This document shows, piece after piece, positions 36,004-47,371 of a DNA stretch of 64,000 bases (positions within the stretch are counted from its first letter, which is position 1; the number at the start of each line of letters is the position of its first letter). Both the position numbers and the translations under genes were made by a program. Source of the stretch: Scytalidium lignicola (taxonomy: Eukaryota; Ascomycota; Leotiomycetes); NCBI GenBank assembly GCA_002812745.2, contig NCSJ02000001.1, positions 434,001 through 498,000 on the forward strand. The letters run 5' to 3'. The notes below the pieces were generated by a model that saw only the letters and a program-made list of their open reading frames with translations, did no database searches and was not told the DNA's origin.

Positions 36004-37553
36004 GTTATTGTCCACGAAGGCCAGGAAGGCCGTCGAATGAGAGTCGACACGCGATTTCGTAGAACTGGGGTAACGTAAAGTAGATAAGTTATCCGGAGGT
36101 GAGTCTAGTTGTAATATGAGAGACAATTCTATTCCGAAGATCCTGAGATGAGAGATAAAGCCAGGAGTATATCGAGTGGGCCTTTTGATGAATAGAAGAA
36201 GAGAAGTGCGTCTGAGAGGGAGCGAGGCTGTGAATTTTGCCGATGACAAGTGGTTGCATACGTTCGACGCCGACAATGCGCAGTTGCGCAGAAGTGGTGC
36301 CGCTCAAAAATCATGTTTCCAAAACGCGAACTCTTTGCACTCTTGCGACCGCTCAACTTTTCTTCGGAGTGAATACAACATTCAAGGAACTGAATTGAAA
36401 CGATAGAAGATACTTATGTATTTTGCAACATTCATGAAGAAGGAGATGAAGATGAGACTTCAAGGGAGAGTAAGAGTAAAGTGTATAAAGAAGAGCATTT
36501 TCCGTAGATTTTTGAATACTATGGCTCGATTGAAAAATAAAGTATCCCATACTGTGACACATTAGGAGTCTTCATTGCTTTTTGAATTTGAATAATTCCA
36601 TACGATAGTACCAGAACTCTGGTATCAAGTCAAGCTTCAACATGGCTCAGCCACGCTCAAACTCGGCTGCATCTTGTGGCACAACTGCTGGTCTTCACAC
36701 CTTTTCACTTGGACCTACTTCCACCTCAAGGTAAGTTATGCCATAGACATATTTTTTGGTGGTACAAAATAACTTATTAGTTCCACCATAGTCGCAAAAC
36801 TAAACCCAAATCTTTGACTCTGAACGCATACATCTATGATTCTCCGCATATATGCGAACGTGTGGCTCTAGGTCGGGAAACCGAAAGAGAGAAGGAAAAA
36901 GATTTAAAGAAAGAAATAGAGAAATTGGAGACTGCTATTTTGAATCCTTAGTTTGGGGGGTGGCGAGAGAGAGGAGGAGTTTGAATTGGAGCTGTTTCAA
37001 GCTCCTGAAGTCTGGATCCTGGATGTCGAGAACAAAAGTCAGCGACGTGTCGGAGGATGTTTTTGATGTTGTGAGCTTACGCGAGCGGCCAAAGGCTAAA
37101 ACAGTGACCTAAGCCTGCCGAATCTGGGGGTCCACCGCAATACTCGGATTTATTATTATTATAATATAAAGGAGTAAATTTACATCCGTTTCAAAAACTT
37201 ACACGCTTGAAGGAAATATTTCTAACTTTGTATAATTATAGCCCAATGTCTGAGTGTTAATAATAGTGTGTATGTGTGATCCATGCATGCATGCTGGGTA
37301 GCACGAGTGAGAAGCAACGGGGGAAAATAAGAGGAAGTAGAGATTTACCCAGTGAGAAAGAAGGAAAAAAATACTCTCTCTTAGCTCCCTCCAAACTATC
37401 CCAACGCCCGAAGCCAAATGAATCATCATCTAGTAACGAAGTGATCCTATCCATCCATCCATTCCTTATACTCCGCCAAATCCCATTCCACCAAATAAAT
37501 ATCNAAAAAAGTTCAAAACCAAAAGCTTGTTTCAGGCTCGAGGGCAAACCAAG
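36004..37553. other. intergenic
   Basis: This 1.55-kb stretch contains the upstream region of the C2H2 gene and the 3' side of AMMECR1. An N lies at 37504 beside an A run. The 86-codon frame at 36852-37112 is basic and low-complexity, with no recognised family. No RNA gene is visible. Confidence 0.45.
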
Positions 37554-38443
37554 CTAAGACTTCGAACTCTTAACCCAATCCTTCCACTGCTTAAATTCCT
37601 CCCAAGCCACACTCTCCGCCATCCCCTGGAACCTTACAACCTTCATATCACTAACCTCCCTCCACCGATCCTTCCGCCCCCCCCCACCCGGCCTTCCTCA
37701 TTAAACTCACCACCGTCTCCTCCTTATCCCAACCCTGCTCCGGCGCCACATCCGGTAAATAACAAGCACCGTACTTCCGATGATGATAATAGAAACTAAT
37801 CCGCAACCCATGCACACCAAGCTCCCAATCCATCGCATCCTTGGCGCTCTCGAAGTCCGTTAGCAGGGTCACTGAGACTTCGAGACTGGGGAGTTCGGCG
37901 ACTGAGATCGGGTTGAAGCGCACGTCGTGTAGGGCAGAGGTTAGTGCGTAGGAGGCGATGCCTTCCGAGAGCTCCATGCTTTCGAAGGTCCCGATGCAGC
38001 CGCGTAACGAGCGGTTGCCGGAACGTGGGGAGATGGTGTTCCAGGTTACGAAGAGCGGGGAGTCGGTTATGGTCGGGCGTTGGTTGGTGCGGTGGCCAAC
38101 GCCGATGGGGGTGAATGTTGGGTCTGGGGTTGTCAGCGCTGTGTTGGTTGAGAGGGAGGTTGAGGTTGAGCTGGTGGAGGTGCTGGTGCTGGTTGAGGCT
38201 GGAGTGGAGGTTCCTGAGAGGCGGTCGATGGCTGGAGGACCGGTTGCTGGTGTTGTTGCGGTGATGGAGGTCGATTTAGGGGCTTCGTGTTCTGCATTGT
38301 CGTCGTCGTCGTCGTCGAGTTCGAGGCCTTTGGGGTATTCAGACCAAGAGGCTTTGACTTGGGAGAGGGTCATGGGNGGGTTGTTTCTCGAGCGTTGCGC
38401 TGAGGACTTCGAAGCAGTAGATGCAGTGCTCGACGGTAGCCAT
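37554..38443 (-). CDS. AMMECR1-domain protein, frame broken at two homopolymers
   Basis: AMMECR1 is a deeply conserved single-domain protein of unclear molecular role. The N-terminus MATVEHCIYCFEVLSATLEK at 38443 is typical of fungal members. At 38377 an N in a G/C run shifts the frame; removing it joins to MTLSQVKASW. A Ser/Thr linker (residues ~45-85) precedes the core. The core has PLFVTWNTI, the diagnostic LRGCIGTFE, then YALTSALHDVRFNPIS, and GACYLPDVAPEQGW. A nine-C run at 37677-37685 shifts the frame again after KAGWGG; one base fewer continues into RKDRWREVSDMKVVRFQG and stops at 37554. Both breaks fit sequencing error. The intact protein would be about 295 residues. Confidence 0.88.
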
Positions 38444-39791
38444 CTTTTCTTGTCGCTTCTCTTTCCTTGAATTTTTGATCTTTTCCTGGTTGGCTCTTTC
38501 TTGGTGATATGGAAAGGTCGGGATGAATTTGTTTAAAGAACGATTTGCAGAATGATTCACTTCTAGGTTTCCCCTTCTCTTCCGCGGAATAGCTCGGAGT
38601 TGGAGTACCAAGACCCACGATTTCTCACAGATATCCCAAATCACTCGGACGATCAAAAGTAGAGACGGAGACGACTGACAGCAGCACGAAAGCTCGCTTT
38701 GGCAAGTGTTGATGCCAAAGGCTGGAGGTTGGAAGAGTTGTAAGAGGGGGACGAGAGGATCTCGACATGTCGTCCGGTGGTGGGGCTGGTGGGCTAGCGT
38801 GAGGGGTGCCTTATCGTCATATTGGCGTCTTTTGTGCAGCCTCGTTCATCGGCGGCAAGTTTTTATGCCTCGTGCCTGCATAACTTGACACTTTGTGAGC
38901 GGTTCAGGCACAACCACCGTGGTTATGTAATCAAATTCTACACGTGATCAGTAACGACTCATTTCCTCCCCCTTGAAACCGATGCTACGTTCTCCTGAGT
39001 ACGGAGGTACTTCCTCGGACTTTCTCCTCATGAGAAACGCCCTTGCGATCTCTTGTTCGTGCGACATTTCCAGATAAGATGAGAATCTGAACATTGGACT
39101 CTACTCCTCTCAGCGCTGTGATTGGAATTGCGGTGCAAGTCCATACTGGTAATGGCCATGGACGTTGTTACGGTAGATCTTCATCTTGCTCGCTTCTGCC
39201 CCGGAATCTGTATCAGCCTTGTCTCGACTATCGGCGCTTTGCCCTCACAAACATCAAGATTGGCCGCCGCAGATCGGAGAAAATATCTCTTTTGGCATCC
39301 TAGGCACGCCAGGAAACTTATTTCTGAAAGTTCTAAAGCTTGTCTTGGATCTATCCCCTTGGGAGAGCCTGTGCTAAGAGCAGTGATCCACTCACACTCC
39401 AGAATCGTTTGGGCCTAGTAACTTTGACCAGATATTGTCTCAAACGTCATTGCTACAGCTTCGGTTGCACTGATTTGATCTCCTGACCTCCCAGAGTCAG
39501 GTGCGATTAGCTTGGCAGGTTTCAATTTCTCTTCTTTCCTTCGTATCCGTTTTGGTTCTCGCCCGCATTGACGAGCTAGGGGTTTTGTTTCTTGTCATAT
39601 AATTCTGCTTTGCCTGCCTATGTATCTGATCTTTTTTCTATCCCTCTTTCTTCTATTGCCGAGCAATTTCCACAGTTCATCTCTTTCATCCTTCTTTTTT
39701 GTCAATCTCTCGTCGCCGGTCGACTTGCATTCATTAAATCTTTTCGTCTTCACACTTTCAGTCTCTCCAAGTCGTATTACACATTGTAATC
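38444..39791. other. intergenic with pyrimidine-rich leader
   Basis: The stretch has the AMMECR1 upstream region and, at 39580-39785, a strongly CT-rich tract directly before the ATG of the possible secreted peptide. Such tracts are common in promoters and leaders of highly expressed fungal genes. CACGTGA lies at 38941-38947. No gene is recognised. Confidence 0.5.
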
Positions 39792-40099
39792 ATGAAGTTC
39801 GTATTTGCCTCTATTCTAACCTTTGTTGCTGTGGCCATCGCTATCCCTATAGTTCTGCATGAGCGTCTAGATGGTAAGCCCTCCAAAGTGCATAACCATT
39901 TTTATAGAGGCCTCTCTATCCTCGAACGGAATGAGTCTCTAGGAGGAAGGTTATGTGTCACTAAAAACTGAACTAAATTGAACAATAAGATATGATATCT
40001 AGATCACCTGAAACCTCGGCTTTAGATTAAGTCATGACCGACGCGAGCGGGAATGTCGTTGTTATTGATTCCACGAAAGTGAATGGTATTGGGCCATAA
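39792..40099 (+). CDS. possible small secreted peptide
   Basis: Exon 1 (39792-39873) encodes a clear signal peptide, MKFVFASILTFVAVAIAIPI, then VLHERLD. A 158-base intron with GTAAGC donor and AAG acceptor joins exon 2 (40032-40099), which reads VMTDASGNVVVIDSTKVNGI and then GP-stop. The product is 49 residues with about 30 after signal cleavage. An alternative 3' splice at GTATTG could exchange the last three residues for a longer tail ending near 40168. There are no Cys residues in the mature part. No family is recognised; the call rests on the signal peptide, splice fit and a CT-rich leader. Confidence 0.42.
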
Positions 40100-41320
40100 T
40101 TCCTTGAGATATAATTAAACTGACAATCTTGAAGGCAGTTCCTATGAACTTTATCTCGCATGGATTATGAACCGATAATATTGTTTGAATGAGAGGAAGA
40201 GTGTTAATGGAGGAGGTTCTTGAATCCAATCGAAGGATAGTTCGAGTTCGATCCGAGGATAATCTGGATCTTGATATATCTGGCTAGATAGACTAGTCAA
40301 TTCAACTTCTTGCCATTTATATTAGCCATTTAGAGGTTACATGGTATCGTATTCTCTCAGTGGATCCGCGGCCGCGTCTTTTCTATCTAGCTCTCACCAA
40401 AATCATATATGCGAACGCCAATTACCCAAAGCCAGGAAAGCGGCTGCCTTGGTGTAATTGGTCGGTTTCATTCTCATTCATCTGGCCATAAAAGCGTCTC
40501 TTTCGTTAAAATTGGTTCCTCCGGTTTTCTTCTAGAGTTCTATAAGTCTGTGACTGAGGACCTAGAGTTTCGCTACTTTTTGCTATCTCACACTTTTTTC
40601 CCTCTCCTTTCCTTTTCTACTCTACACTCTTTAAAGATGGGGGGTTGTAAGTGGAGGAGCCGATACGAACTTGACGCTGTAATATTTCCGATTTATAGAT
40701 CATTATTCTTCAATTATAATACAGCATAACTGAGCCAACTACCTGCAACTTACCCCATAAGTGGCAGTGTTATGTTCCTTAATGCCAATATTAAGAAAGC
40801 TTATTTCAAACACTGACTTTCGTATACCATAAAGAGTTAAATACCGCTCTGGTGGTCCATTCTTTGGTCTTCTACCCCTACGCCTCCCCCTGAAACACAG
40901 CACTTTAGTCTTCAACCTCATGTTAGAAGTCCTAAATTCTTATTGGATCTCCTCATCTGTTCAGACGGTAGAGTTGCAAGTCATGAGCATTTCCGGAACA
41001 AGCTTATAATGTCTTTACAATTTTGTCCAGATCCTAAATAATCCCTAACTTCTGGGTTTGATGCTTACAGTAAGTACCGTTGAAGCTGAACTAGTGAGGT
41101 CAGCCCTTTTCTCCTGCTCGTCTCTTTTGGTTTTAATTATTTTGTCAAATAATAATTTTTTTCTTCGCTTTAATCTTCTAACCCAAGTTCCAGGAAACAG
41201 AGTGTCGGAATACAGTAGTATATTCGCTACAGAATGATGAGAGGAGTTTCCCTCCGCGGTAATAATTGGAATCTATATGGTTTAATTTTGCAGGGAAAGC
41301 CTCCCTAGATACTTATCCTT
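40100..41320. other. intergenic
   Basis: This 1.2-kb stretch has no recognised coding sequence. The 106-codon frame at 40409-40729 has no domain and does not resemble neighbouring genes in composition. A NotI-like GCGGCCGC lies at 40369-40376. Confidence 0.45.
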
Positions 41321-43061
41321 CTATACATCACCACCAATCTCTTCAATGGCTTTAATCAACCCATCAACAGTCCCTTTTCTTGTATCTCTATTAACAACAA
41401 CTCTAAAGAAACTTCCTCTATCCCCAGGTGCGTAATCAACCATAAACCCTCTCACAATCAGAGCTTGTGTAATATCTCTTGTTTCCCTCGTATTCACTTC
41501 TGCATCTTCACATAACTTCCCTCTCTTAGCAAAGTAGAAGCAAACTTGCCAACACGGCGGTGGGTTCTCCGAGACCAGAATGAAGGTAGATCGTTGCGTG
41601 ATCTGGTCCGCGAAATAAGCCGCGATGTCAAAGGCGTGATCAATCTGTGCCTCGAATCCAGACCTACCGTAATAGATCCAGGATAGAGCGAGCTTGAGGC
41701 TGTCGCCTCGTCTCCCGCATTGAAGTGTTAGGTCCGCGAGGTCCCACACCTCGTCTCCCTCGTTGAGTTCGTGGAAGAGATATCCCGCTCGTAAGGTATT
41801 TGCTTTGTGGAATTTATTTAGGTCTGGGGTGAGGAGGAATGAACAAGTCACCGGGGCTCCTAACATTTTATGTGGGTTGACTGCTAGAGAGTCGGCGAAT
41901 TCGACACCAGACAGTTTATGTTTCTGCCTTTCAGAGAAGATTGCAGGACCGCCCCAGCTGCCGTCAACGTGCATCCAGAGGTTGTGTGCTTTGCAGATTT
42001 TGGATATTTCAAGGAAGGGATCATATGATCCTAGGACTGTTGTACCCGCCGTTGCATTAACGTACAGTGGTGTTTTACCTTCGTTTTTGGTTTCTTGAAC
42101 TAGTCTTTCCAGCTCGGAGGGAATCATCCGTCCTTGAGCATCTATTGGAACCGGTTTCACATTATTTGTTCCTATACCAAGTAGTTGCGCTGCTTTCTCT
42201 AGGGAATAGTGCCCGTGAGCACTTGAAAATATCACGAACTGGTGGTTCGCATTGCCCGTCAGTTTCGTTTCTGGATAGAGGTTGTTACGGGCGATGAGGA
42301 TCGATGTGGTATTTGATGCGCTGCCGCCTTGAGTGGAAATTCCTCCTGCATTGGGACCATTAAATCCGAAGAGGTTTGCAAATGTTCGCGTAGTTGTTTT
42401 CTCAATAACTGAAAGAGCTGGTGAGACTTGGAAGACATGAAGCTAGTCAGGGTGTGAGTAAGAGTTTAAAGAAATGAATTATGAGACGGTAACTTACATT
42501 CGTATTTAGAACTGCTAAAATCATCTCTGATATTACTCCAACCTACGGGTCTCTCAATAACTAAACTGACATAACTGGAGAGAACTTGTTCTTACAGCAT
42601 TCGTGCTTGAATAAAGCTTGTCTAAGAACCCTTGATCCCAAGTATTGACGCTATATTTTAATAATTCATCAATGGTTTTAATTAATCCTTCTTTTCCTTT
42701 TCCATCACTAGGAAGTTCAAAGTTCATGAGTTTTACCAGCTTGTCTGGTTTATAAAGTTCAACAAGTACCGTTCTAGGGACGCCACCAGGTACTTGCAGT
42801 CCATGACCCGTGGGCTTAATTGATGCATCTTCATCTGCACGTCTAATGAATGGGACAATGAGAGATTTTACGGCATCTACTAACTAATTAAAGAGTTAAC
42901 AGATTGTGTCTTACATATACTAATATATATGTATGTTGGAGGTCTTGATGATTGAAGAAGAATGCGCGGATAAACTCTGGAAAACTCACTTCATCGACCT
43001 CGTCCGCCCGACAAAGTGGCGTGGAGGAGTGAGTACCGGTATTTATACCATTCGAAGCCAT
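41321..43061 (-). CDS. group II PLP-dependent decarboxylase (glutamate/cysteine-sulfinate type)
   Basis: Four exons, 43061-42990, 42883-42596, 42542-42498 and 42442-41321, give 508 residues. This fold-type I PLP enzyme removes an alpha-carboxyl group from an amino acid. The PLP lysine is in SLAVNPHKMLGAPVTCSF (Lys about 327), where NPHKM is the form found in animal GAD/CSAD rather than the NxxHK of aromatic decarboxylases. The cofactor-binding FSSAHGHYSLEKAAQLLGIG and the Asp in LWMHVDGSWGG are conserved. Substrate could be glutamate, cysteine sulfinate or aspartate; sequence alone does not decide. It is divergent from NOP9 with 306 bases between starts. Confidence 0.88.
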
Positions 43062-43367
43062 CCTGACTTATATATACAAAAATGAATTGGTATAAAATAT
43101 AATTCCAAAGCATATGAGTATATAAGTCTACATAAATAAAATAATGCAAAACCTGGGAAATATTCGCATTCTTAAAAAGGCATCAGATGACGTGCTCATA
43201 TTGATTTGCTAAGTGGGCGTAAAATTGGAAATTGTACCCTTCACCGCCCGCGTAAAATTGCCAATCGCAAATGCAAAGTTCAAGAAAAAGTTCCATCGAT
43301 AAGAGACGAGAGCTTCTCACTTCTTTTTTCAACAATTAACAGACTTAAATTGAGGACTACTTCAGAT
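43062..43367. promoter_or_regulatory. divergent promoter, decarboxylase and NOP9
   Basis: This compact 306-base region holds two opposite starts. AT-rich blocks lie near 43075-43145. A reading frame open from 43206 into NOP9 has no ATG before 43368. Confidence 0.5.
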
Positions 43368-45416
43368 ATGCCCAAGGAAAATAAGAAGCGGGGCAGGAGG
43401 GAGCAGAAAAAGCTAAAGAGGAGCAGAGATGAGGATGAGGACGAAGTCAATGTAAGGAAACGGCAAAAATCACAGGAACCGCAACAGGAGCTCGACTTGA
43501 TAGCTGTGGACAATGTGGAGGGTCTCGAAGGCGCACCTGCAGAAATTCCTTACGATGGCACAGATAATTGGGAAGGAGGGGAAGAAGGAGCTTCTCAACG
43601 GCCTTTCTATGGTAATCTGGAAGACGAAGAGCAAGAATATTTTCGACACTCAGACGAACTCCTTGAACTGAACGATTTCCCTTCCGATGAAGAACGATCG
43701 CTATTTCTTGCAAATGTTTATCGAGAGGCAGAAGGAAAGGAGTTGAAGCTTGCCTGCAGCCAGTCTTGTTCACGGCTAATGGAGAGGCTGATTTTGCTCA
43801 GCAACCCGGATCAGAAGAAGAAGCTGTTTGGGAAATTCAGTGGAAACTTTTTGCATTTGGTGCAACATAGATTCGCCAGTCATTGCTGCGAGACACTCTT
43901 TATTCAGTCGGCGCCAATTGTTACACAGGACCTCACTGAGGAGGTGGAGACTGAGCCTCAACCGACAGATTCAAAAGACGAGATATATGTATCAATGGAG
44001 AATCTTTTTCTATACACCTTGAACGAGCTCGAGGGGCATATGCCATTTCTTCTCACAGATCGATTTGCATCACATACCTTACGAGTACTCCTTGTTGTGT
44101 TATCTGGGAAGCCTTTGGAGAAAGGGTCGACAAGATCACTGCTTCAGAGTAAGAAGAAGGAGAAGATCGAAATCAATCACTTCGACGCCGATTCAGCAAT
44201 ATTTTCTCTTCATCAGCGCTCTGTTCCGGAATCCTTCCAATTTGCAATCGATAAGATAATTTCGGATACAGTCGCTACAATGGACACCTCATTTATTAAA
44301 ATACTGGCTACACATCCTACCGGAAACCCTTCACTACAATTGCTCTTGGAGCTCGAACTTACTAATTCAGCTACTAAGAAAAACCTTCCGTCTCAAAAGA
44401 CCATCATTTCCGCACTTCTTCCAGATGATATTACCTCACCAGAAAGCGAATCGGCAACATTTGTCAACGGTATAATATATGACCCAATTGGCTCGCGGCT
44501 ACTGGAGACGATCGTAGCCTTTGCTCCTGGGAAATTGTTCAAACAGATCTACCGAACAACATTCAAAGATCGAATTGCAGCACTTTCCCGCAATGAGATA
44601 GCGAGTTATGTTGTTCTTCGTGTACTGGACCGCTTAAGCAAAGAAGATCTTCAGGAAGCTGTTGATAGCATAATTCCGCAGATTCCTCATCTTGTATCAA
44701 GGTCAAGGACTACAGTTATTAAGAAGCTATTCGAGCGCTGTCAAGTCAGGAATGTCGAGACAGAAGCTCTCACTACTGCAATAACTGAAGGTTATGGTTC
44801 AGACCCTTCCACTCTAGTCCTTAAAATGGCGGAAGTGGATGCGGATGTATTGATTAGAGCTACCTCTAGCTCCACGGGTACCAGTGAAGCTCCAATAAAA
44901 CCACCACCAAAAGCCTCGGCAGCTCAGCTTCATGGGTCCTTACTCGCTCAAACAATGCTTTCTGTTCCTGGATCGTCATCCACTCTCATCCAAAATAGCC
45001 TCCTTACACTACCAGCTTCCACCCTTGTTGCTATGGCTCTCTACACCACTACGTCAAGACTAATTCAAACTGCACTCACCCCTACGGAAACTAATCTTAT
45101 ATTCCGGCGGAAGTTTATCAATGCAATTGTGCCGCCACAAGCACCATCATATTCAGAAGAGCAAGACGTGATACTCCGTCTCGCACTGAGTCCAAGTGGG
45201 GCATACGTTTTAGACTCACTATTGGCCGGCACGAAACAGCTGTTTCTATTTGCGGAAAGGATTGCAGGAAGATTGGCAACGTATGAGAATTTGTTACGAG
45301 ATTCCTATTCTGGACGCATCGTTTGGAAGAATTGGATGATGGATTTGTATAAGCGGAGGAGAGGAGATTGGATAAAGAAAATAAAGGGGCAAGACACACC
45401 GTCTAAAAACAAATAA
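43368..45416 (+). CDS. NOP9: nucleolar pumilio-like protein NOP9
   Basis: NOP9 binds pre-rRNA and is needed for 18S rRNA maturation in the nucleolus. It is a single exon of 682 residues. The N-terminus is highly basic then acidic (MPKENKKRGRREQKKLKRSR, DEDEDE), as in other NOP9 proteins. PUM-like repeats cover roughly residues 105-640, with recognisable helices in SGNFLHLVQHRFASHCCETL, LTDRFASHTLRVLL, DPIGSRLLETIVAFAPGKLF and ALSPSGAYVLDSLLAG. The C-terminus GRIVWKNWMMDLYKRRRGDW is strongly family-typical. An upstream extension of the frame to 43206 lacks an ATG and was left out. Confidence 0.94.
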   Translation: MPKENKKRGRREQKKLKRSRDEDEDEVNVRKRQKSQEPQQELDLIAVDNVEGLEGAPAEIPYDGTDNWEGGEEGASQRPFYGNLEDEEQEYFRHSDELLELNDFPSDEERSLFLANVYREAEGKELKLACSQSCSRLMERLILLSNPDQKKKLFGKFSGNFLHLVQHRFASHCCETLFIQSAPIVTQDLTEEVETEPQPTDSKDEIYVSMENLFLYTLNELEGHMPFLLTDRFASHTLRVLLVVLSGKPLEKGSTRSLLQSKKKEKIEINHFDADSAIFSLHQRSVPESFQFAIDKIISDTVATMDTSFIKILATHPTGNPSLQLLLELELTNSATKKNLPSQKTIISALLPDDITSPESESATFVNGIIYDPIGSRLLETIVAFAPGKLFKQIYRTTFKDRIAALSRNEIASYVVLRVLDRLSKEDLQEAVDSIIPQIPHLVSRSRTTVIKKLFERCQVRNVETEALTTAITEGYGSDPSTLVLKMAEVDADVLIRATSSSTGTSEAPIKPPPKASAAQLHGSLLAQTMLSVPGSSSTLIQNSLLTLPASTLVAMALYTTTSRLIQTALTPTETNLIFRRKFINAIVPPQAPSYSEEQDVILRLALSPSGAYVLDSLLAGTKQLFLFAERIAGRLATYENLLRDSYSGRIVWKNWMMDLYKRRRGDWIKKIKGQDTPSKNK

Positions 45417-46109
45417 TGAGGATGAATCCGACTGGGATATAATGGATATTTTTACTCGGATATGGATTGTTTTGCCATGATCTGATATTCTTGCTTATGG
45501 CGAGTTGCCCCGTGAACCTCATTCTCCATTCAAAGTTAGTGCACCATAAAAAAGATCTTATGACAAACAATAAAGGAATGTAAGTAAAGCAATACATGGG
45601 TGTGATGGTGTAATGGTAGCATATCTGGGCCCATGACCTAGAGGGTCCATGGTGCAATTCCTGGTCATTCCGGCTTTTCNTTTTTTCCTGTTAATACATG
45701 AGTTAAGGACCTTGTTAGTACTAATTAAGTTGCTGCAAGACCAGCTGTCAGGGTGCAGTTGATTTTTTTCCTTTTGCAAATAAGGGAAGTGTATTAATAT
45801 CAAGCAAAGCAAACAAATCGAGATATCTCGAGTAACAGAGAAGTTGTCTGGTGAACAGGCGAACCAGTCAACATCAATCTCCTCATTCTGTTTCTAACTC
45901 CAGAGAGGATGAGAGATTTGAAGAGCTAGAATTTAGAGTCCAACACAATACAAAGTGCTCTCTTACGTGAGAGTACTCTACAAACAGTCATCCTCCATGT
46001 CTTTGATCAACCAATTGAGTCGTTAGTCCTATGCAACATGAACAGCAGTGCAAGAGTATGCAATATTAAAAATCGTAAAATTCCATAATAGACTTCCATG
46101 ATGTGTGGC
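45417..46109. other. intergenic with tRNA-like gene
   Basis: The stretch lies between the 3' ends of NOP9 and the PDAP1-like gene. Apart from the tRNA-like sequence at 45599-45672 and an N at 45680, nothing could be supported. Confidence 0.5.
45599..45672 (+). tRNA. tRNA-like gene or tRNA pseudogene, apparent CAT anticodon
   Basis: An A-box TGGTGTAATGG and a slightly degenerate B-box GGTGCAATTCC are correctly spaced. The acceptor arms GGTGTGA and TCATTCC pair with one mismatch. An anticodon stem CTGGG/CCTAG closes a loop CCCATGA, so the anticodon would be CAT, with C instead of U at position 33. The T stem has two mismatches. A T-rich Pol III-type terminator follows (45676 onward, interrupted by an N). 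The weak B-box and T stem suggest a decayed or divergent copy. Confidence 0.42.
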
Positions 46110-46991
46110 TCATTTCTTTGCTTTCCCTTTGGCCTTTGAAGGTCCTAGAGCAGCCTCCCTTCTCCTCGCTTCCCTGGCTTCAATTTCAGATTTCTTTGCC
46201 TTCTCTGACTCCTCTTTTTCTTCTTTCTCAGCCTACCAAACTGTCAGTAAAGCCGCATATGTAACAAGTATTTAGGTGGACTTACCTGTTTCCGAGCAGC
46301 TTCAGCCTCTCTCTTCTCCCTGATCAATTTCAATCGTGCCAAGTCGGCCTTGGCTTCATCCGTCTTCCCAGCTTCATGTAACTTCATGTATCTCTCCTTT
46401 GCTTGTTGCGCTTGTACAGCTTCTCTTTCCCTCCTGCTCAGCTCCACCATTGGTTTGCTTCCACTTTTTTCGCCAACACTTAAGCCCTTGACACCATCTG
46501 CCGCCTCGTCAACAGGAGGAGGCGCTCTAGCTTGATTCCTGGCTGCTTTAGAGTGATTCGGGTTTGCGGGCATATCATCTTCCTCACTCTCTTCCTCTGA
46601 GCTGCTAGGCATATCTCCCGGTTGTGCAACTTTACCCGTTTTTTTTGCGATAGCGGCCTCCTTCTTCGCTTTAGCAGCGGCGCGTCGTTCTTCTCGGGTC
46701 ATGGCTGCCTTCTCAACGGCATTCTCCTCCTCGGATGATTCTTCTGAGGAGTCTTCCTCTGATTCTTCTTCTGACGAGGCGTCAGGGTCCCGCTCGACGA
46801 TTTCATTTCCAAACTCATCAAGCGGTCGTAGATTTCGGGAGAAATGTTTGCCTCCTAAATTATATCTATTAGTGCTTGATTGTAATTTCGTGTGTTTTAT
46901 CGCAAGCTGTGATGTGCTTACCTCCACGGGTAAATTTCTTGAATTTGCCGCCACGACCTCTACCTCCACCTGGGGGACCTCCTGGAGCCAT
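46110..46991 (-). CDS. PDAP1/PP28-like heat- and acid-stable phosphoprotein
   Basis: Three exons, 46991-46922, 46854-46286 and 46232-46110, give 253 residues. The start [20 protein letters not shown] is a Gly/Arg-rich nucleic-acid-binding type stretch. [17 protein letters not shown] follows, then two long Ser/Glu runs ([18 protein letters not shown]) that are ideal casein kinase 2 sites. The PP28 domain near the C-terminus is Lys/Ala/Arg-rich: [40 protein letters not shown], then [20 protein letters not shown]. It ends in a basic lysine-rich tail. The molecular role is not established; animal PDAP1 binds growth factor and RNA. Confident as to family. Confidence 0.88.
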
Positions 46992-47371
46992 GATTGAAAA
47001 TAAACTTGTTGAAGTTTCGTAAAATGTGAATAGGTGCGTTAAGTGATGGGTAAATTCCCAGGAGTCAAGAGCAGAACTCTGACAGTATATCAGAACGTCT
47101 CGCAGAACAAAGGACAGGAAAGTCAATCAGTTGGTCGCCTCAGCATAATCCTGCGCCTAAACAAGTTGAAAGAGCGTGGGTTGGTGGGGTGTGATTCACA
47201 GCCCACCACGGAACCACTAATCCTAATCTGGAAGCGGGGGGAAGTTTTATTCGCCTACACCACGTGACCAGCGAAAATTTCCCTTCAAATTCGCGACGGC
47301 TCTCTCGACTCTTCTTCTCTCTTTACATAAAACTACAATCCTTCATATTCACTCTGGCTTTCGTCCTTCCC
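46992..47371. promoter_or_regulatory. divergent promoter, PDAP1-like and CaaX micropeptide
   Basis: This 380-base region lies between divergent starts. CACGTGA at 47261-47267 lies 110 bases before the micropeptide ATG, followed by a CT-rich leader. Confidence 0.45.

Noticed and set aside
35293..36276. Longer N-terminus for the C2H2 gene starting near 36276
   Set aside because: That frame begins with TTG; the first ATG is at 36003.
43206..43367. N-terminal extension of NOP9
   Set aside because: No ATG occurs before 43368, and MPKENKKRGRREQKK matches the usual NOP9 start.
1941..47270. Enrichment of CACGTG sites
   Set aside because: I counted about five in 64 kb, fewer than random expectation for a hexamer, so no enrichment.
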